NCBI GenBank assembly: GCA_038380435.1
Contig: JAWZYU010000019.1
Span: 33,133,801 to 33,197,800, forward strand
DNA: 64,000 nucleotides
DNA from: Ryuthela nishihirai
Taxonomy: Eukaryota > Arthropoda > Arachnida > Araneae > Heptathelidae
Direction of reading: 5' to 3'
Position 1 is the first letter of the stretch; every line of letters starts with the position of its first letter. Under the pieces are notes generated by a model, which saw only the letters and a program-made list of their open reading frames with translations, was not told the origin of the DNA and made no database searches. The position numbers and the translations under genes are program-made. Below, piece by piece: positions 30,382 to 41,130 of this stretch.

Positions 30382-30875
30382 GGTTGGGCTGTTTCACCTG
30401 TAAGACATAATGGGTTAAATGGCCAGGTCGTAAGGACCTTTTGGGCTCAGAGTTGAGGGTGGCAGGGTGTGGTTTGGTTGTTTTACATCTCAGAGGCAGT
30501 TTTTGGCACACAATGGACTAAGTGGCCAGGTCACTAGGACCACGGTAGTTCAGAGAATGTTGGGAGAAGGGGTCCACTGACAGCTATTTGGAGACAGATG
30601 GTAGCCTCCCTTCAAGCACATCTAGCCTGTTTTTTAACGTGCACAGGTTATGGCTCTCCTGTGCATGGAGCCACCACTTTAGATCCCATCCGACGGACAG
30701 CGGTATTCCCATGCCCATAGGTGGGGGAAGGCAAGAGAATAAAGTGGACAATTATTAGAAAACAGTCAAAGCCACAAAGCGTGTTCTTAAACATACAGAG
30801 GGTTTTACTCTTCTGCATATGTTGCCACGGCTTAACCTTCCGTCTGACCTACGGCAATTCTTCAAAACCCAGAGA
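30382..30875 (-). mobile_element. Three SINE-A fragments in series
   Basis: 30382-30465 is a tail fragment (GGTTGGGCTGTTTCACCTG). 30470-30725 is a longer copy (GGTTGTTTTACATCTCAGAG to CCATGCCCATAGG). 30755-30875 is a middle fragment (AGCGTGTTCTTAAACATACA to CCGTCTGACCTACGG). All are diverged and lack heads. Confidence 0.78.
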
Positions 30876-31118
30876 TTAGCGAAGAAGTCTGAAGCAAAGT
30901 GAAAGATCTTGAGCATAAATGAACAGTTTTCCCGAGAGTTTGGTATGCATTTTGAAGGGTCAGTAAACTCTCTTAAATACATTTTGGAAAGCAATAGATA
31001 TTTTAATATTGACCACTCACATAATATGTACGTTCAGAGAACACTGAAATTATCAGCAATGTTACTATATACTCATTGGTTTAATATATCCCATTACTAT
31101 ATACTCATTAGTTTAGTA

Positions 31119-31510
31119 TAGGGGTTCTCAACGTGGGGTACGTGATAAAATTTTTTGGGGTACACCGTGAGAGCTAAAAAAGTCGCTAAGTTGTCAGAAT
31201 GTTGAAGATGACTTGCGACTTTAGCAAAATAACCCCAACCATTGATGAACTGTGCAAGCGTAAACAAGCGCAACCATTTCACTGATTACCCAGTAAAATG
31301 TTTATAATTTTATAAGATTTGTTAAATTGTTTGTCAAATTTTTGTTTATCGATATATGTAATTTATGAATACAGAATTTAATGTGTATAAGTTTTATTTT
31401 ATTCCCATTGTTATATTATAACTATAGTTTTATCTATCTATACAAGGGGTACGCCAGTTACATAAACATTTCCAGGAGGTACGTGAAGCATAAGTGGTTG
31501 AGAACCACTG
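31119..31510. mobile_element. hAT-type MITE, perfect 8-bp TSD
   Basis: GTTTAGTA flanks both ends (31111-31118 and 31511-31518). Termini are TAGGGGTTCTCAACGTGGGG and GGTTGAGAACCACTG. Compared with the copy at 15265 it has an extra segment of about 75 bp after AAGTCGCTA (about 31195-31275). The interior is non-coding. Confidence 0.95.
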
Positions 31511-31518
31511 GTTTAGTA

Positions 31519-32345
31519 CATCTATTTAATCTCGTCGACAGTCAAATTTGTTGTAAATAATTTAATTTAATTTTAATATAATGTTGTTATTAACTATTTA
31601 TATTTTATAGATTTTCTCTGGCGGAAGATCGTTTTCACACATATGTGTATTGGTAAAATGTGTAATAATTTTTCCTGCTCACTAGAAGACTGCTCATCGC
31701 ACTCGATCCCAATAGAAACAGAAATGGGATTAAAATATATGTAGACTTGTGGCGCCATCTATTGTACACTGAGAGAACTATAGCCAAATGAAGGAATAGA
31801 ATTTTGAAATTCGTTATCATGGAAGAATTATGCTCGATGCGAAAAATCGTTTGCTTATTTTAAAATTGTACCAATACTACTAGCAGCTAATATATCAACG
31901 CTTTTTCACCGTTGATAGGTTGAATTTCATCGGGTGTTATTTAAAATTATAAGTAAGTTATCGCTAAATTTTCATAAAGAGAGTTGTGTTTATCTGTTTG
32001 TGTATCAGTTTTTGAATTTAATCTCCTAAAGAACTGATGGCAACAAACTTTGTCTGAACTTTTCCTCTGTTCGGGAAGTGGGGGGGAGGGAGATTACTTG
32101 AACATTTTACCCAGGGGAAGATTTTAGCGATGGTGCGAACCATCGCCAGAGGAAAGCCAAAATCGGTGTGAACCGGGTTGAATTTCTCGAAATTCCCATA
32201 GATTTAACATTAGCGACTATTAAAAATAATAATTACCACAAATAAATTTAAATGACGATATAGTTACTTTTATTTCTTTCTGCTTTCGGGTAATAAAGGC
32301 ATTGTTTCAGAAATGAGTAAATATTTATTTTAAATCAAGAGCGGA
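31519..32345. other. AT-rich DNA, no gene
   Basis: No coding sequence recognised. GTGGCGCCATCTATTGT at about 31750 recurs at about 47086 in otherwise different flanks. A G-run block lies at 32070-32095. Confidence 0.45.
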
Positions 32346-32452
32346 AAGAGAAAAACAGAAGCATGAGCGGCACACGAGCTTTTTTTTTGTGGAAAAGAAA
32401 AACAGAAGCACTAGCGGCACACGAGCTTTCTTTTTTGTGGAAAAGAAAAACG
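32346..32452 (+). repeat. Tandem duplication of about 50 bp
   Basis: GAAAAACAGAAGCATGAGCG, CACACGAGCT, a T run and GTGGAAAA occur twice in a row with small changes (the second unit has CACTAGCGG). Both strands are open over it, which explains short lysine-rich frames. Confidence 0.8.
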
Positions 32453-32854
32453 TTTGAAAAACCGAGCAATGCCGAGAAATCAACTAGCAGCTTTATAACT
32501 ACGGATATCAACTCTATCGTAATATCGATTTCAGACAATACTGTTTCGGTAATTTAAAGAGTTATGGAAGTTTGAACATTTAACAACAGTTGGGGAGTTA
32601 ACAATCGGCATATATATGCATATTGTAAAAAATATTGCTTGATTGCTTGTTTAAAGTTTTGTCATTACTAAGTTATTGTCCCGTATCTATGGAAATTCAA
32701 TTTGGTGAAGGTTTGTAAAATGTAAAGAGTAATTTTCTTTTTAGTGCCTGTCTCATCGAAAAAAAGAATTTTTCTTTTATTTCTCGGAAGGAAACAATGA
32801 AATATCTTCGGTGGAGTTGTTTTACCTCTGAGGGAGACTTCTGTGTTCACCAGG

Positions 32855-33125
32855 GCTGGATCTAGGGGTGGGAATGGTGGTGTGTGTGTGTGTGGGGGGG
32901 GGGGGGGGTGAAGGGGTTCAAGCCTTCCCTCCTTTCAGAATGATTATAAGTGTAATAGATGCAAAATATTGGTAAACTTAACGTACATTCCATGTATTTT
33001 TCAAGAAAATTTTAAACACCTTTAAAAGGAGGGGGGAAATGTTATACCGCAATAAAAATGTAGTCTGTACAATATTTTATATTTATATTTTATATTTTAT
33101 ATTCCCCCAATATTTTTTTACCTCC
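32855..33125 (-). repeat. Family D repeat with GT and G runs
   Basis: Inverted relative to 13220-13415. It begins with GGCTGGATCTAGGGG, then a (GT)n stretch and a long G run (about 32878-32908), and further on GGGGGGAAATGTTATACCGC. The G/GT tracts are simple-sequence expansions. Confidence 0.55.
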
Positions 33126-33475
33126 GGCCCTGGCGTACATAATGGGCTAAATGTCCAGATCGCAAGGACCCCAAGGGCTCAGCGAAAGTTGAGTGAAAGG
33201 ACCATCACCAAAGTTGTTGATGGTCTTATCAAGGCCATCCAGTATCTAACGTGCACAGGCTATGGCTATCCAGAACATGGGAACCATGGTTTAACGTCCC
33301 ATCCGACGGACGGTGGAGGAAAGGGACCCACTGGACAGGAGACAGATGGAGGCCTCCAGTCAAAGCAATCCAGTGTGTTCTTTAACATGCACAGAGTATA
33401 TCTCTTTCCTTCGCACGTGGCTACACCCTAATGTCCCACATGACGCACGGCGGCCTTTCTAAGCCCATCGGTGAA
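33126..33475 (-). mobile_element. SINE-A, rearranged diverged copy
   Basis: CATAATGGGCTAAATGTCCAG, CCAAGGGCTCAGCGAAAGTTG, TAACGTGCACAGGCTATGGC, CCATCCGACGGACGGTGG, then a second middle segment (GACCCACTGGACAGGAGACA to AAGCCCATCGGTG). Two partial copies in the same orientation probably overlap here. Confidence 0.75.
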
Positions 33476-34236
33476 TAAATGCACTTGGTAAACATACGGA
33501 ATAATAATTCTTCGGTGCTATGCGGAATTTTCTTTCCCTAATGAACCTAAATGTGATTTTAGAAGTAACAGTAGGGTATTTTTCTCCCTGTGAAATTTGG
33601 TTTGAAGCTCACAATTTAGTATACTACTATAGAGAGGAAAACTTCGCCCCTAGCAGCAACCCAGCGTCTGAAGATCACTTCTTTATCTCCATAGTAACCT
33701 AGGAGAAAGCGGGGGCATCCTCGATTACATTTCCATGTGATTGGCTAAAGTAAACTGCCAATGAGGAACAGTGGGTGGCATTTTGGGTGGCAAAAATAGG
33801 CAGTAGATGGAAACCAAGTCTCTTTGGTGTGTGGAATGGATGACAGCATAAATTATGCAAGAGATGTCTCTTTTATGTTTAACTTCCCGCCTTCGAGAAT
33901 GCATAATCAACATCTAATCATTCAAATAAAGCAACAACCTGTTAATAACTTTTTCATAAATAAGCATTTTCCTTCAAAATTTCTGCATAAACAGCATGAC
34001 GAAATATTCATGAGATGTTAAGATTTTTTTTGCTGTTGTTTCTCAGTGAAACTGTTTTGCACAGTGGGCTAAATGATTAGATCAGAAGGCTCAAAGCAGT
34101 CACGTATCCAGGATTTAGTATCTGCATTTTAGAATTTACTTTCGAAAAGGTTCGAGAATTTAGTTTCTTGGGGTCGGGATTTGAGAATAATACTTAAGTA
34201 GAGTTTCTCAATTACTGAAATATTCCACCAGATAAA
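33476..34236. other. No gene; small SINE-A tail remnant
   Basis: Short open frames without domains. 34040-34100 (CTCAGTGAAACTGTTTTGCA, CAGTGGGCTAAATGATTAG) is a short minus-strand SINE-A tail remnant. The rest is unassigned. Confidence 0.4.
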
Positions 34237-34425
34237 TATAATAATAAAAATAATAAATAAATACTCCCTCAAGCAGCTGCTTGCCACAGAGGTCTGACAG
34301 GAGTCTATCGGTTTATTTGCCACAATAGAAGGTCTGAGAGGATGCAGGACCTCAGCAGAAAAACAACACAAACAGCCATGCCTTACCCGGGGCTCGAACC
34401 CAGGTCCCTTAGATCAGTAGAGGAA
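34237..34425 (-). mobile_element. SINE-B
   Basis: A/T tail complement, CCCTCAAGCAGCTGCTTGCC, GTCTGACAGGAGTCTATCG, CTTACCCGGGGCTCGAACCC (box-B complement). Truncated after TTAGATCAGTAG, so the box-A side is lost. Confidence 0.9.
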
Positions 34426-34427
34426 AG

Positions 34428-34650
34428 GTTAAAACGATATTTTTTATGTAGTAAAATTTTGTAGTTGTTTTTTAAATGTATTTTTAGTGTCGGATATATA
34501 TGCTATGGGGCTAAAATAAAATTATAAAAAGACACCTGTTTCGGATTCCAAAGCAGGAAGAAAAGTTTGAGATTTCGAATATTGCGACCGGATTTTGGAG
34601 GGGGGGAGATTGGACTACTTGGTCCCACCCCCAAATTGTGATCTGGCTGT
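34428..34650 (+). repeat. Dispersed repeat family F
   Basis: Shares TATGGGGCTAAAATAAAATTA, AAAGCAGGAAGAAAAGTTTG, AGATTTCG and a GGATTTTGGAGGG block with 50945-51150. In both places it lies right beside a SINE-B. Non-coding and unclassified. A short SINE-A tail remnant (to CTTAGAGGTAAAACAATC) follows at 34655-34697. Confidence 0.6.
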
Positions 34651-34727
34651 TTGACTAATTGTGCGCCTGAAAGTGTTGCTTAGAGGTAAAACAATCAGTT
34701 CAAGTAAAACTAAAACTAATTATAATT

Positions 34728-34915
34728 TCTCCTCAAGCAGCTGCTTGACACTGATCTAACGGAAGCCCGTCAGCATAAATCGTCATAGACAAGATCTGTG
34801 AGATAGGCGAGACCTCAGCACGAAGAAAACACAAACATCCGTGCTTTACTCGGGTCTGAACCCAGTCCTTTGATCTGAAGCCATGCTCGCTAACCACGCG
34901 GCCATCAGGTAGCAA
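34728..34915 (-). mobile_element. SINE-B, diverged
   Basis: CCTCAAGCAGCTGCTTGAC, GGAAGCCCGTCAGC, ACTCGGGTCTGAACCCAGTC (box-B complement) and GCTAACCACGCGGCCATCAGG (box-A complement). Full-length layout, moderately diverged. Confidence 0.88.
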
Positions 34916-35018
34916 AACGAAATACTATGAAGATACCTCGACATTTTGTACCGAAAAATATAGTTCTTAAAAAAAAAGTGTTATTCATTGACAGAGGACC
35001 GGATTAAGGTGTGGGAGA

Positions 35019-35215
35019 GTGAAAGGAGGAGGAAAGAGGAGAGAGAAAAGAGTAGGAGGAGAAAATGAGAAAAGAGGAGGAAAGAGGAGAGAGAAAAGAG
35101 TAGGAGGAGAAAATGAGAAAAGAGGAGGAAAGAGGAGAGAGAAAAGAGTAGGAGGAGAAAATGAGAAAAGAGGAGGAAAGAGGAGGAGAAAGAGAGAAAA
35201 AGAGGTGCTTTCGTT
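35019..35215 (+). repeat. 48-bp purine-rich tandem repeat
   Basis: A G/A-only unit containing GAGTAGGAGGAGAAAATGAG recurs about every 48 bp, three to four times. The plus strand is open (KRREKRVGGENEKRGG units) and so is the minus strand (serine/phenylalanine/proline-rich). The strand asymmetry is extreme: almost no pyrimidine on the plus strand. It abuts the 3' end of the LINE, separated by the LINE's target-site duplication. Confidence 0.88.
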
Positions 35216-35273
35216 TGCTACTGATATCTCATCATCACCATCATCATCATCATCATCATCAAACAGCCATGGG

Positions 35274-37031
35274 CTACGGAGGTCCAACCAGACCGTGCAA
35301 TTTAGTTCCCCAAGCAAGTCTGTCCTGAGCTACATCTACTGCATCTGGCCACTGCACACCAATTCTAACAAGGTCCTGTTTGAGATTGTCTGCCCACCGC
35401 ATCCTAGGTCTCCCCTTCTTTCTGAGGCCTTTAGGCACACTGTTCATAACCCTATTCGCCAATCTATAATTATTCATACGGGCAAAATGACCAAACCAAC
35501 GGAATCTCTCTCTGCACAATATGCTGCTTAAAGGTGGTTTCAAACTCCTTTGCCTAACCTCATCATTAGTTACAAAGTTGAACCACCTAATGCCCAAGAT
35601 ACTGCGTAAGCATCTGGAATCAAAAGCATCTAGTTTCCTGTTATCTTGTTTACAAAGTGTCCAAGTTTCATTACCATAACTAACCCTAGAAAGAACCAAA
35701 CAAATATACATCCTAATTTTAGTCTTTAGGTATACGCCTATTTCTACACACTCTCCATAAATTATTAAAAGTCCCGGCAGCAATCCCTATTCGTCTGTTA
35801 ATCTCATGCCGCACATCACCATTATCTGTTACATAGCTCCCAAGATAATTAAACTGTGACACCTGCTCAAGACTGCAACCATTCAGATTAACTGAATCAC
35901 AGCCTGCCTGACAAATTTTCATCACTTTAGTTTTCCCTCTGTTTATAACCAAACCTACTCTACTACCAGTTTCATCAACAGCTCGAATGAAAGAGTTCAT
36001 CTCATCAACATCATTTGCCAAAAGGGCTAAATCATCAGCATAATCTAAATCAGAAATTTTAGTATCTTCAGTCCATTTAATGCCAAAATCTTTCCCTTGA
36101 AGTGAATTTTGCATACATAATCAATAACCAAGCTAGAGAGAAAAGGAGACAAAATGCACCCTTGTCGAACACCAGAAGTAATGCTAAACCAATTGCTACA
36201 AGCCTTACCAACTCTCACACATGACTCAGTGATATTATAGAGAGCTTTCATTATGTTAACTAACTTGTCTGGTATACCATATGATTTCACAATCAACCAC
36301 AAATTATGACGATCAACAGAGTCGAAAGCCTTTTTGAAACCAACAAAGCTAGCAACCAAAAGTTTCTGAAACTTTAAACATTTCTCAAGAATCTGTCTAA
36401 GTGAAAATATCTGATCCACACATCCCCTACCACTTCTGAATCCACATTGCTCAACACGCAATTGACTGTCAACCAGATTCTTAATTCTATTAAGCACAAT
36501 CATGGAAAGAACTTTACCTGGAACAGAGAGTAGGCTGATACCCCTATAGTTATCACAAGAACTGCGATCACCTTTTTTGAAAATAGGGATAACAATAGCT
36601 CTGGTAAAATCTTTAGGAACCATGCCTTTATCATAAAAGATATTCAGAATTTCAGTCATCCAAGTGGTAACCGAAACATTCCCAGCTCTAAGCATTTCCA
36701 TAGTAATTTCATCTACCCCTGGGGATTTATGAAGTTTAAGTTTAGAAACAGCCAAAATAACTTCAGATTGTGTTATAGGGTCAACATTAAAGCCACCAAT
36801 GCATCTGTCATAACTACAAACAATGGGAGTAGAACTAACCACATTGTTTAGAACATCACTGAAATGCTCAGTCCACCTAGCTATGACAGAATACTCACCT
36901 TCTATAACCTTACCTTGTTTATCCTTCAATCCCTCTATACCTCTTCGTTTCCTACCACACAAAACGTTAACTATCTGGTACAGCTCTCTGCTGTTGTGCT
37001 GTCTAACTGCTTCCTCGGCTTTGTCAACCAA
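35274..37031 (-). pseudogene. LINE reverse transcriptase and C-terminal domain
   Basis: Three overlapping frames. The 328-codon frame from 37031 carries HKSPGVDEI (101-109), VIPIFKKGD (147-155), NYRGISLLS (161-169), GFRSGRGCVDQI (197-208), FKKAFDSVDR (232-241) and GVRQGCILSP (287-296). The frame from 36114 carries DYADD (24-28), the catalytic motif C. The last frame (35783-35274) carries LKTKIRMYICLVLSRVSYG, GKETW-like NETWTLCKQD and the PKGLRKKGRPRMRWADNL C-terminus. The first catalytic Asp of motif A is Gly (GGT at 36341-36339), so the enzyme would be inactive even without the frameshifts. Confidence 0.92.
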
Positions 37032-37238
37032 GCCATGAAGTCAAAGATTCTTATCAGCAGCTAACTGATCCTTTGCACGTTTATTAAGTTCTCTGTAATG
37101 CTTTCTATTGAGACTAGTAGGGTATTGATTAAGGACATTCCTGCAGTTCTTTCTTTGTGAAATAAGCTCAAGTGCCTTGTCACTCAGATAATTCTGTCTC
37201 CTCTGCTTCTTTTTTCCTAAAAGAGTACTGTTAGTGTC

Positions 37239-38239
37239 TTAAAAAGCCTGTTTAAAATGATCCCATTCTTTCTCAACTTCAATAGTACGCATACCATGAC
37301 TGTCATAATGACTAAATAACCTATCAAGGTAAGCTTTGGCTACAACTGGGTCTTTCAGAGCTTCAGTATTAAAAGTAAAATTTTTAATCCTAGCACAGCA
37401 CTTTTTAAGTTTAAGTTGCAAGACCATTTTAACAAGGTAATGGTCAGATCCAATTTCAGCTCCCCTATATGACCTAGTATTCCTAACAGAACTACCCCAT
37501 TTGCTGTTAATTAATATATAATCAATCATATTCTTATGCAGCCCATCGGGTGAAACCCATGTGTACTTATGTATGTCGCGGTGTTTGTAATAAGTGTTAG
37601 TTATTCTGAATCCATTGAGTTTACTTACCTGAAGGAGTCGCTGCCCATTGCCATTGCAGCTACCAATAACCAAAGGGCCTATTACTCCTCCCCAAAGGTC
37701 AGAGTCAGTACCAACTTTGGCATTGAAGTCACCTAGAACAAGGGTAATATCTTCTTTCTTGACAGAATTCAAAATATCCTGAAGTTGTTCATAAAACCTA
37801 TCCTTCTCATCCTCATCGGCATCCTCAGTAGAGGCATAACAGCAGATAACATTTAAGTCTTTAACGCTTGTCTGAAATTTTGCTGTAAGACACCTTTCAT
37901 TATTGCACTCATATCCAAGAAGAGCATCACTAGCGTGTCTGCTGAGAAGCAGACCCACACCTTGGTGATGCTTATTGTCGTCCCTCCCTGAAAAGAGAAA
38001 TTTAAGATTTTTTTAAGAATCTGACCTTTATCTGTCCATCTGATCTCTTTCAAACCGAGAATATCTAAATTATAATGGTGGAATTCTTGTGTGAGAATAT
38101 CAAGAGAAAAATCCCTGTGCGGAGTCCTCACATTCCAACTACCTATGGAGAGAAAATGGTTAGTGGGATGTTTAAAGAAACTATGTTTATTGAGAGAGGG
38201 AATGCCGACAATATCAAACAGCCCCCTAATCGCAGACAT
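37239..38239 (-). pseudogene. LINE AP-like endonuclease domain
   Basis: Two overlapping frames cover the domain. The upstream frame (from 38239) has SIGSWNVRTPH (residues about 31-41) and LDILGLKEIRW with the catalytic Glu (about 59-69). The downstream frame (from 37958) has LVLGDFNAKVG (73-83), TWVSPDGLHKNMIDYIL (133-149) and GSDH (170-173). These are the catalytic and metal-binding landmarks of the APE superfamily that nicks target DNA for target-primed reverse transcription. A frameshift near 37960-37990 and a stop (TAA in KQAF*) at about 37240 separate it from the RT. Confidence 0.9.
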
Positions 38240-38840
38240 GGGTCAAAGACCCGTTTCCCCACCACTAAAGGCTGAAGCTATCTACACTGGAAGACTTCCT
38301 CCAATGTAGAATTTGACGATGTCAATAGAAACAAAGAGTCCAGGTGCCTGCGATACCTCTGTTCAGGATTATCCACCAGCTGATAAACATATTCTGTGAA
38401 TCTATTCACTTGGGACTGTCCACCCACAAACAAACAGAAAACACAGCGGAAGATTTTCCCTCCACAGAAGCCCACCAGTGCAGTAAAATCAGGATCCATA
38501 ATCAAGCTCAGAGTCATATATCTGTCCAGTCCAGTAGGTTTATATGGTTAGCACTAGGACCCTGTGTGGTTGACCACTCCTCAGCAGGGTAGAAAAAAAA
38601 AAGAAAAGTAGCCATAGTTGTCCAGATTAGTAGGCCAACCTAATCTGGCAACCCTCTTCTTCCGTTCACTTCCACAAAAGAGTATCTCTTTTGAAAGGTA
38701 CTAACGGTCTGCACCACGAGAAGGCGGGGTCGGACATTAGGTGCTAGTCCTGGCCGGTTCTATGCATAATCACAGGGGATTGGTGCATAGCTCTCCTTCC
38801 AGTGACTACCTAGCTACCATTTACAGACCTACTGATACCT

Positions 38841-39205
38841 GCATTATTTTAAATAACATAAACATATTTTTGAACTGATAAAAATTTCAAATTGGTAGCA
38901 ACAATAATTTATTCAAAGAAAAGTGATATAAAATCGTTTTTTTATTTATTTTCTCATTTATTTATGTTTCATTTCTAATTGCATGATGGAAGGAAGGGAA
39001 GAGACAAAATAATAGTTTAATCCGTCTCTGTATCGACAATTTACCGTATAACGTTCTGAGAATTTTTCACTAACATTTTTTTGTACTAAGAGACGAGTTT
39101 AATTTATCTCTGAGACTTCATTCATCCTAGTAAGATCCATTTCACTGGTCGAGCGTTATTGGGAAACAAGTGCAAGAGGAAATAAGCTTGAAATATCAAA
39201 TACTC
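38841..39205. other. AT-rich stretch, no feature
   Basis: A/T-rich DNA with GGAAGGAAGGGAAGAG near 38988. No gene or repeat family recognised. Confidence 0.5.
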
Positions 39206-39775
39206 CTGGGTGTTGATTCGCTCAGTGGTACTACGCCAGACTGGTAATCTGATATTCAGAGATTTGAGTCGCTATTATGCAATTATTGAGATTTCCCCCC
39301 CCCTCTCTAACCTCAGCTCTGCCATTAGAGAGTAAGAAGACATTAATGGGCTTGTTTAGACCGCCTTTCAGCTGTTGAGACATAAAGACCAGCCATTTCT
39401 TGTAGATGTTATTCTCTAAGAAGTTCTCAAGTAAGAAAGGGATTATCAAATTTAGCACTCACATGGAACCAGGATTCAGGAAAAAAAAGGAGGGGGGAAG
39501 ACTCCCTAACCTCGGTCAAAAAGAGGACACCGATGGGCTTGGAAAGGCCACCTTCCATCAGATGGGATATAAAGCCGTGGCTCCGTGTGTGGGAGTGCTC
39601 TATGCACGTTAACGAACAAGCTGGATGGTCTTGACGGGAAGCTACCATGCCTCCTAATAGTAGCCTAGAGGTTCCTTTCACTAACTAAATCTAAGTTCTT
39701 GGTGTCCTTGTGACCTGCCCTTTAACCCATTTTGTGTACAAAAGTGCCGCTTAGAGGTAAAATAACCCAAACTAT
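39206..39775 (+). mobile_element. SINE-A in two pieces
   Basis: 39206-39390 has a decayed head (TTCGCTCAGTGGTACTACGCC, GAGATTTGAGTCGC) and middle. After about 110 bp of unrelated DNA, 39500-39775 resumes with CTAACCTCGGTCAAAAAGAGG ACACCGATGGGCTTGG and ends GTGCCGCTTAGAGG TAAAATAACCC. Either one interrupted copy or two overlapping copies. Confidence 0.75.
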
Positions 39776-41122
39776 CTGGTGAAATCAGAGACCATAGTTT
39801 CTCAAGTCAACTAATCTAAGAAGGAGTGAGAGCTATGAATTCCTTAATTGAGATGCAATGCACGGTTCCATTTATTTATTTTCGTTATTCACTGTACCGA
39901 GGAAGTAAAGAAAACATCGTCAAAGCCACTTGTCGTCGTCCACATGCAATTAGATGCAGAACGAAGCGTTTTGTCGGCGGCGGAAGTCTCTTTTCCGAAA
40001 AGCTATGCAGAAAAAGCACAGGAAACCGTCCATACTTTCCTGTTGGGGTGGCTTTGAATGTGCAGAGTGACTGAGGCGTGGCTAACCCTCGTGGTTAGGA
40101 CAAAAATATAAATGACAAAAATTTGCTGTTGCATTTTGATGATTTTAAGGTTCAGAGTTCTTGTTTCCTTTCCCACGGTGTCCCAATAAACAGACACAAA
40201 TGGAAATATCATATCACAGAAAGTGTCTCTATGCTAACAAAGAACTTTTACTTTTCGTGGTAAACACTTCAGCGAGAGAGTCGGCTCGCTTCCTTTTGTT
40301 GACTGATTTTTTTTTATTGTTACTTCCAGGTATAGAAACGCGCGGGGAAATAGAGAAGGCAGGGGGGAGGGACAAAATTGCCCGAAATGTCACGTGATTT
40401 CGACTTCAGTTTGGTGAACCTTTATTCTTTTAGATAGTGCAGATTGTTGGCTGCTTTGACTGCAGAGCGGATCGAAGGGGATGATATCTTTCAGCACAAT
40501 GTTGCTTAAGTTTTCTTTCTTCTGAGGTCTCGCCTTCTTCTCAGACATCTTCTATGGCGTATTGTGGTTTGACCTGACTTTGCAGGGCAGGGGTCAGCCA
40601 GTCAAGGTCACCTCGATACGCTAAGCCAGCACAACCTTTGAGATAAAGTGAGAAAACATTGCACATACATAAAAATTTAAGCGTTTTTTTATTACTGTTT
40701 TTAATAGTCACTCTCTATCACTGGTAACCCTGTATGTTAGTTTTTTTACTGTTCTTCATCATTGTCTAAATATAATAATCACTATTTATTAAAGAATAGT
40801 GATAACACTATTAGTAATCGCCATCTTGTTTTTAAATAATAATAATAACTTTATTTGTGCTTCAGTATGATTATATACATAGATTATCTGCTAAGTCTTG
40901 ACTTGTCAGCAGGATTCCTTTCAGTCACGTGACAGGTTAATTAAAGAATAAGACATGTATAATGGAAAAAAATAAACACATAATTAAAAACAGAAAATAA
41001 AGCAACAATAACAGCAAAAAGGAAAAACATGAATTAGAACACAAACATGAAAAATTAAACACATATATAAAAATAAACCTATACAATTACGAATTATAAC
41101 ACGCATTGGACAAAAATATCAT
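39776..41122. other. No gene recognised; SINE-B remnant
   Basis: Short open frames on both strands without domains. 40505-40575 (TCTGAGGTCTCGCCTTCTTC, CATCTTCTATGGCG) is a SINE-B body remnant. The stretch 40300-40440 is more GC-rich, with CACGTG at 40390. The rest is AT-rich. Confidence 0.4.
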
Positions 41123-41130
41123 CTATTATT

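Larger units (their letters stand above)
35230..38828 (-). mobile_element. Near full-length RTE-type LINE with TSD
   Basis: CTACTGATATCT (35218-35229) and CTACTGATACCT (38829-38840) flank the element with one mismatch, giving a 12-bp target-site duplication and a length of about 3.6 kb. The order on the minus strand is a short 5' region, AP-type endonuclease, reverse transcriptase, C-terminal domain, stop, then a (TGA)n-type tail (35230-35262). Short tandem 3' tails instead of poly-A are typical of RTE elements. Two 3'-end relatives lie at 20966-21211 and 45290-45860. The coding region has several frameshifts and stops. Confidence 0.92.

Noticed and set aside
34985..35531. 170-codon Arg/Glu/Gly-rich plus-strand frame
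   Set aside because: It joins the 48-bp purine repeat to antisense LINE sequence. No conserved domain.
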